From: Trachythela sp. YZ-2020
Lineage: Eukaryota > Cnidaria > Anthozoa > Malacalcyonacea > Clavulariidae
Assembly (NCBI GenBank): GCA_016169945.1
Contig: JADLSH010000145.1
Coordinates: forward strand, 1 to 64,000
Direction of reading: 5' to 3'
Length of the DNA: 64,000 nucleotides
The notes under the pieces are model-generated. The model was not told the DNA's origin. It made no database searches and saw nothing but the letters and a program-made list of their open reading frames with translations. Shown here piece after piece: positions 43,101-49,100 of the stretch. Each line of letters begins with the position of its first letter. Position 1 is the stretch's first letter. The position numbers and the translations under genes are program-made.

Positions 43101-46100
43101 ATGCTGAAACGACACAGTTCTGACTAATGATTGTATCAAGACTCACATAATTAGTGACAGCATCTTCTTTTAAAGATTCAACTTCAGACAATCGTTTTGA
43201 TTTCAATTCCAAAGCTTCAACTACAAACAAAAAAGAAAATGTTGCAGAACAGCCAGGAAAAACCTAAATTTAACACTTAAATTTAAACAATTCAAACATC
43301 TCACAACTAAACAAACCTGTTTCATCCAAATGTTTCTTTAATGCCTCATTCGACTTAGCTTCATGTTCCAACTTGCTGTTACATGAAATAAGTTGCTTTT
43401 CCAATTGATTAAATTGTTGATCTAAAAATGAAGATTGAACAGTTGGGATTAACTACTGCAAATGATTCTTGAATCTTAAAATTTTACTGAAGGATAATTT
43501 ATTAAAACATTTAGCACTATTCTGCTGATTTAAGCAACTGTTTGCTGGGGAACATTTCAATGTGTAATGTTAAATCAATTGATGCATTGTGCCAGATGTT
43601 GATCAGACCATATACAGTACACTATATTGTCTATAGCCATCTCTGTGAAATATCAAACTTTTTCACGCAACTTCAGCTGCTTTGCTTTCTGAGAAAGATT
43701 AAAATTGACTGTTAAGATTAAGTTTGACTGTTTAAAGATTGATTCGGCATCCACAATAGAAGAGTTGAAATTGTCCAAGTCTACACATTAATTTTCAAGA
43801 ATTGTGCGAGGAATTGTTTTAACAGACCGCATCAATCATTCCTAAACATCTCCGAAGTGGGAAGCTAACTGTGGGTTAAATTTCCACTTGATTCCGCGAC
43901 AGATCATCTTGTATTTGTTCTTGATTCCAGAAATAAAGGCATTATATACATTTCTCAATAAGCAATAAAATGTCTGGCTTTTGACGTGAGTCATGTAAAC
44001 AAGCAACCCATTGCTTTCCTACACTACTTCCTCTTTCACCATCATTGGTGAAAATAATCAACGCCAGTGTTAGTAAAAACTAGACATCTAACAGCAAGTC
44101 GGAATAACGGTAAGGCTGACATTAGCGGAATTTTTGGTCTGGCTGATTCGTTCTGGCAAATGAAACACTTATAGTGACTTCAACTTGGGGATCCTATGGG
44201 GATCCAAAATCTTTGTCCTAAGGAGGTTAAGAAGTGTTCCTTTCGCACATGGCCTTTTCGGATATGCACATCTTCAATGATAAGATGAGTGACATGGTGT
44301 AGACATGGTAGAACTATCGAATCACGTGATTCATAGGAATTGTAGGAAATCCAATCTTCCACCTTCGTGGAGTAATCCATTCATCACAAAAGATTGTAGA
44401 AGCAGAAATGGATTGGATGTGGATAGGGAATTTCCCTTTGTCAGACAAGAAAGCTCGGAGGAGAATTGTTCTGATTGTGCTTGATCAATCCAATAAACCA
44501 GTGAGGCAACGAGTTTTTTGACGGCAAGGTACAGTAAGATGGAAATTTATTATTTGTGTTTTGTATTGTATTGTGTGTATTTAATGAATTTACCTTGCAG
44601 CCATGAAGGCTGAATTACGTAATTATTACAATTAATACTAAGCTAAAACCAATTATTTACATACATGATATCATAATTATGCTAATTACTTATAAGACAA
44701 CACTACTTAGATAAAAATTAGTAAAAATATTTTAAATCTTAACTATTCTAAAATTCAAGAAAGGATGCTAACTATTATTAACCTTTTTACACATTGCATA
44801 TATAAAAGAGTTTTCCACCCTATTTGTATGAGTCATAGGAATATTAAACGTTCTTTCATGTCTTAAATTGTAACTAAGTTCATTCCTATCTGGTAATAAA
44901 TTATGAATTTTATTGTTTGAGTCAGACACAGCAGATTGAAATAACTTATCACAAAGATGTTCGTGGTGGTCTTTCAAAGATGGAATACCAAGTAAATTTA
45001 GTGTATCAGAATAATTTTCTTCAGGCATTTTCTTTTGGCAATGAAGGTAGGAAACTGTCGTAATGATAGATCAATGAGGGAATCTATCCAAGACAAAATG
45101 TCATTGAGAGACAGAGATCCAATGATTGTCCGTTTAATAGGGACGAGACTTGCCAATCAGGAATGCATAGGAAAACCTCTGAAGATAGTTACTGCAGCAA
45201 ATCCGAGAATTTTAACAAAATTTCTCACAACAACATATTTAATCTTCTTGTACTAGTCCACTTGACAACTTTCTTTCACTGTCAAAAAACACAGTTTTAG
45301 CATCTCATCTCATACTTGCTTCGCTCTCTTCTCGTCCGTTATAATTCTTTCAACTCGCTTGTTTCATACTATCATAACAGTATGGCTTCTTGGAAGTGGT
45401 ATTTGAATACTGTAACCATTCAGATCTTCTAACATCTGATTTCCATGGGTCAAAACAGGACTCACTTCAAAACACAGCAACAGCGCTGGGATTAAATGGC
45501 TCGTGCAATATATACTTTCAGTAAGTCCGAAGTCCTGGTCATGTTAACCTGCACCTAACAAACAAAGGCCTAACTGCAGAAACGCCTGATACTCAGGTTA
45601 CGGTCATGTATACTCAGTGTCATTCACAATCCCATTCGATTACCTTCGAAGTTCTATTGACGAGGGCGCATTATTTAGTGCATCTTAAAATCAAGCTGGC
45701 ACAGAGGACAGTGATTTAATACCTTAGACTCAGAGCAACACTGTCTCTATTTTTCACTTCTTGACTGCAGATGTTGAAGCATGATGTATGGAATGACTAT
45801 GCTAACAGCCCACAAAGCAAAGCCAGAAGTAGTCAGGTCATTTCATTTTTTGTGCCCAGTGCATTTTTGGCCAAAACCAGCAAAATTTAAAGACGACTAA
45901 GCAAAATGACTTGCAATAGATTCAATAGAAGTATTTTTAAATCTTATAGATGAGCAGGTTAATAGGAAAATAATTTGGCTATTTCCAAATACTTGCAATG
46001 GGTAATCAGCAGTTTATTGCACAATAATCCTAACAATACCCTGGTTCCAGAGGCTCTTAAAGAACGGCGAGGCGAAATAACGGCGAGGCGAAATAAATAC

Positions 46101-49100
46101 GAGGAGAAAGAGCCTCTGGTCAAATCGATTGCGAATCCCACTTCCATACTTGATTAGGTTCACAATCTGAACCTCGCATGTGATTGGCTGTTTGTAAAAA
46201 CATGTCAAACCGGAATATTCATGCTTGATTGATTTTATATAGTTACATTTAGCAGGCTATAATGAGTTCAATGTTTGTTTATTTTCCAAACCGGTTTGAC
46301 ATGTTTTTACAAACAGCCATTAACATGCGAGGTTCAGATTCTGAACCTAATCAAGTATGGAAGTGAGATTTGACCAGAGGCTCTTTCGCCTCGTATTTAT
46401 TTCGCCTCGCCGTTCTTTAAGAGCCTCTAGAACCAGGGTATCCTAACAATTGTGCTGTATAAGAGTGCTACTAAAAGAGTGCGTGCGTTATTATACTGTA
46501 GTCTGAATGCTTATGATGCAAAATGAAAAAAGTGCATGTATTCCCTAATAAAAACAATGAACTGAAGTCATTAAAGTTCGAGAAAACCTGGTTTATTAAC
46601 CTGGAAACTTAGTTTGAGATCGCAGAGAGTTTGAGCTAACCAAGTTCGAGATAACCAATTAAAAATGATTGAAATAGTCAGGGCAAATCCATAGGAAATG
46701 GTTTAAGTCCGAGATAGCGGGGAGTTAGACATAGCGGAGTTCTAACTGTATTTACAATTATCCATTTTATTGTTTCAGGAGAATAAGTTGCAAATTAGCA
46801 TATCCTGACACAGTCTTATTTACTGAATTGGTGGCTAGTAACAACAATAATTGTTACAAACTTCGTACAAACACATACCTTCTCCGTACAAACATGTACC
46901 TTCTGTTTTCCTACTAATTTCTAAAATACATTTCCCCCAGATTACTCCCTTAAAATTAGTGGGTTTTATGAGAAGGGGGGGGGGTTATTCCATGTTTTAG
47001 TATCCCCCTGAGAATCCAGTATCCCACATCTAGATAAATTGTTACCATAAGTTTTGGTATCCCTGAGCCATCAAGTCTTGAATGTGGAAAGGCATTTAAA
47101 ACACAATTAGACAGAGTAAAATACTGATCAGGTAGGGGGGCAGGGTGCATCATCACTGAGGACTCCCGGCAGGTTCAAAGAGCTGAGCTTGTCAGATAAT
47201 TTTTGAAAAATAGGATTGCCTAGATGGTCAAAGAGGCACACAAATGGCCTATATTTTATTGTTGTTTGATAAATGCCCTGCCAAATCCAAAATTTGGATT
47301 TGATATGGAAATTGGCACCTCTCCTGCACCCCCCTTGGCCAAGGCTAGGGGGTGCGCACCCCCCTGCACACATCCAGTAAATCCATCTCTGAATTACAGC
47401 TAGAAAAGCCTAGCCCTAGGGCCTTTGCTCGCCAGGTGGCACTTAATTTTCAGGTTAATCAACTTCATGCACTCATGAATTTCCCAATATTGCACAATTT
47501 AGATTTGTATGATAGTTTATTTAAGATATAGGCTGCCTTTAATTTCGGGAACTGTGTTTGTGTAGTTTTTATGATATAGTACAGTTTTGTCTGATATGAT
47601 GGGAAATTATTGGTAAAACATGTACGTCTACGGCCGAGGTACAGGTTTATAATTCCCATAATAAATACATTTCAACCTACATTTTACAATGCTTATTACC
47701 AAAATTGAGAGAAAAAATATAAATGTAGTTCTGTGTGACAAAATGTCATGAAAGATTCTAGTTCTGTTATATATTTTGACCAATTTTGCTCTCTCGCTTC
47801 AGCTTATAGTCCTTATAAATATACACAAACAATATTACTTCAAACTTTATGCATAATACAACCAATTTTCTAAACATATATCTAAATATTAATTGTAAGT
47901 TTACACCACAACTGAGTTTATTTTACCTGTATTGGTTTAAAATCGCTGTTCAATTGCCACAAATTCGGTTTGAAAACGTGCGATTTGGCCACATCGAAGT
48001 TGGGCAAGTTTTGGGCATTTTCATTGGGAAATATACTCGGCCTTCTATTTCTCACTTTCGCCCTTCCTCCACCCCACCCCCAAACCGCCTGGCCCAAGTC
48101 TTCCTATGTGAAATGCGCTGAAAACTTTGAAATAGAAGGCCTACATGTAGGTCTAGGCTGCAGCTAGAACTTGTTAAAACAAATGGTTGGCAAGGTTGAT
48201 TCGCTTACCCAATATACCACAAATGATGTATGGAGAAAGTGTGTAATTGCTATAATGTATTGTAAAAACATTTTTGTGGTACTTTTAGCCATAGGCGTAC
48301 AAGGCGGGGGGCTGGGGGGGCGGCGGCCCCCCAGTTTAGTCAGAAATATTAATTAGTTGGGAAATTTGTACTTAAGAGTTGGGCAATCTTCCTGTCTTTC
48401 TCTTCGTTCCTCACCTGCTGCATGCACAAAATGTCACACCAAAACACAGGAAATGGCATTTTAGAGACTCTACTTTTCCAAATTTCCTGGGGGAACATGC
48501 CCCCAGACACTCCTAGGAGTTCTCCCGCCTTCGGTGTTCGTCGGCATTTCTAAGCCCGTATGCCTACGCGAAACGAGTTAGTCTTTGAACATGTGTTCAT
48601 TTCTCATTTCCCACTCGCAACTCGCTCAAAACATTCTTGCAAAATGGTTAAGTTTCATGTGAGTAGTAGTGTAACCACATAAAAATTCCACTTATTATAT
48701 AGCAAGTGTCAAAGTATCAAGTGACAAAATTTTTCTGTTTGCCGATTGGACAAAACCATATCACGTGCCGGTCCACAAAACGTCATGTTCGGCAACCGGT
48801 CAACAATAAAACAGGAAGTCGGTTTGCAAGTCATTCAGAAGAAGATATTAATCTATTATTAAGAGATAAAGACGGAATTCCAGGTGAATTATCGAGACTT
48901 TGACACTTGCTATATAATAAAACACTTATTTACTGAGACCTCGGGAAACAGCATGCATCCAATTTTGTCTTTAAACTTTGAGTTTAAACTGTTTTGAAAT
49001 TATTTGTGTTTCGTTGTGTGTTTAAACAAACTATGAAAAGTGGCTGGGTATCCTATAATCGTTCCAATTTTAATACTATTTCAGGATATGAATTTTACAG

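Noticed and set aside
44884..44992. tRNA or other structured host RNA genes anywhere in the window
   Set aside because: I looked for tRNA A/B-box and cloverleaf patterns on both strands and saw none that hold; only the hammerheads are supported.
45035..45256. 73-codon plus-strand ORF
   Set aside because: No recognised domain, no splice partner, and it sits opposite the LINE in TPR intron 1.
47128..47373. 81-codon minus-strand frame starting MCAGGCAPPS
   Set aside because: Biased composition from C/G runs of worn repeats; no conserved motif or gene context.
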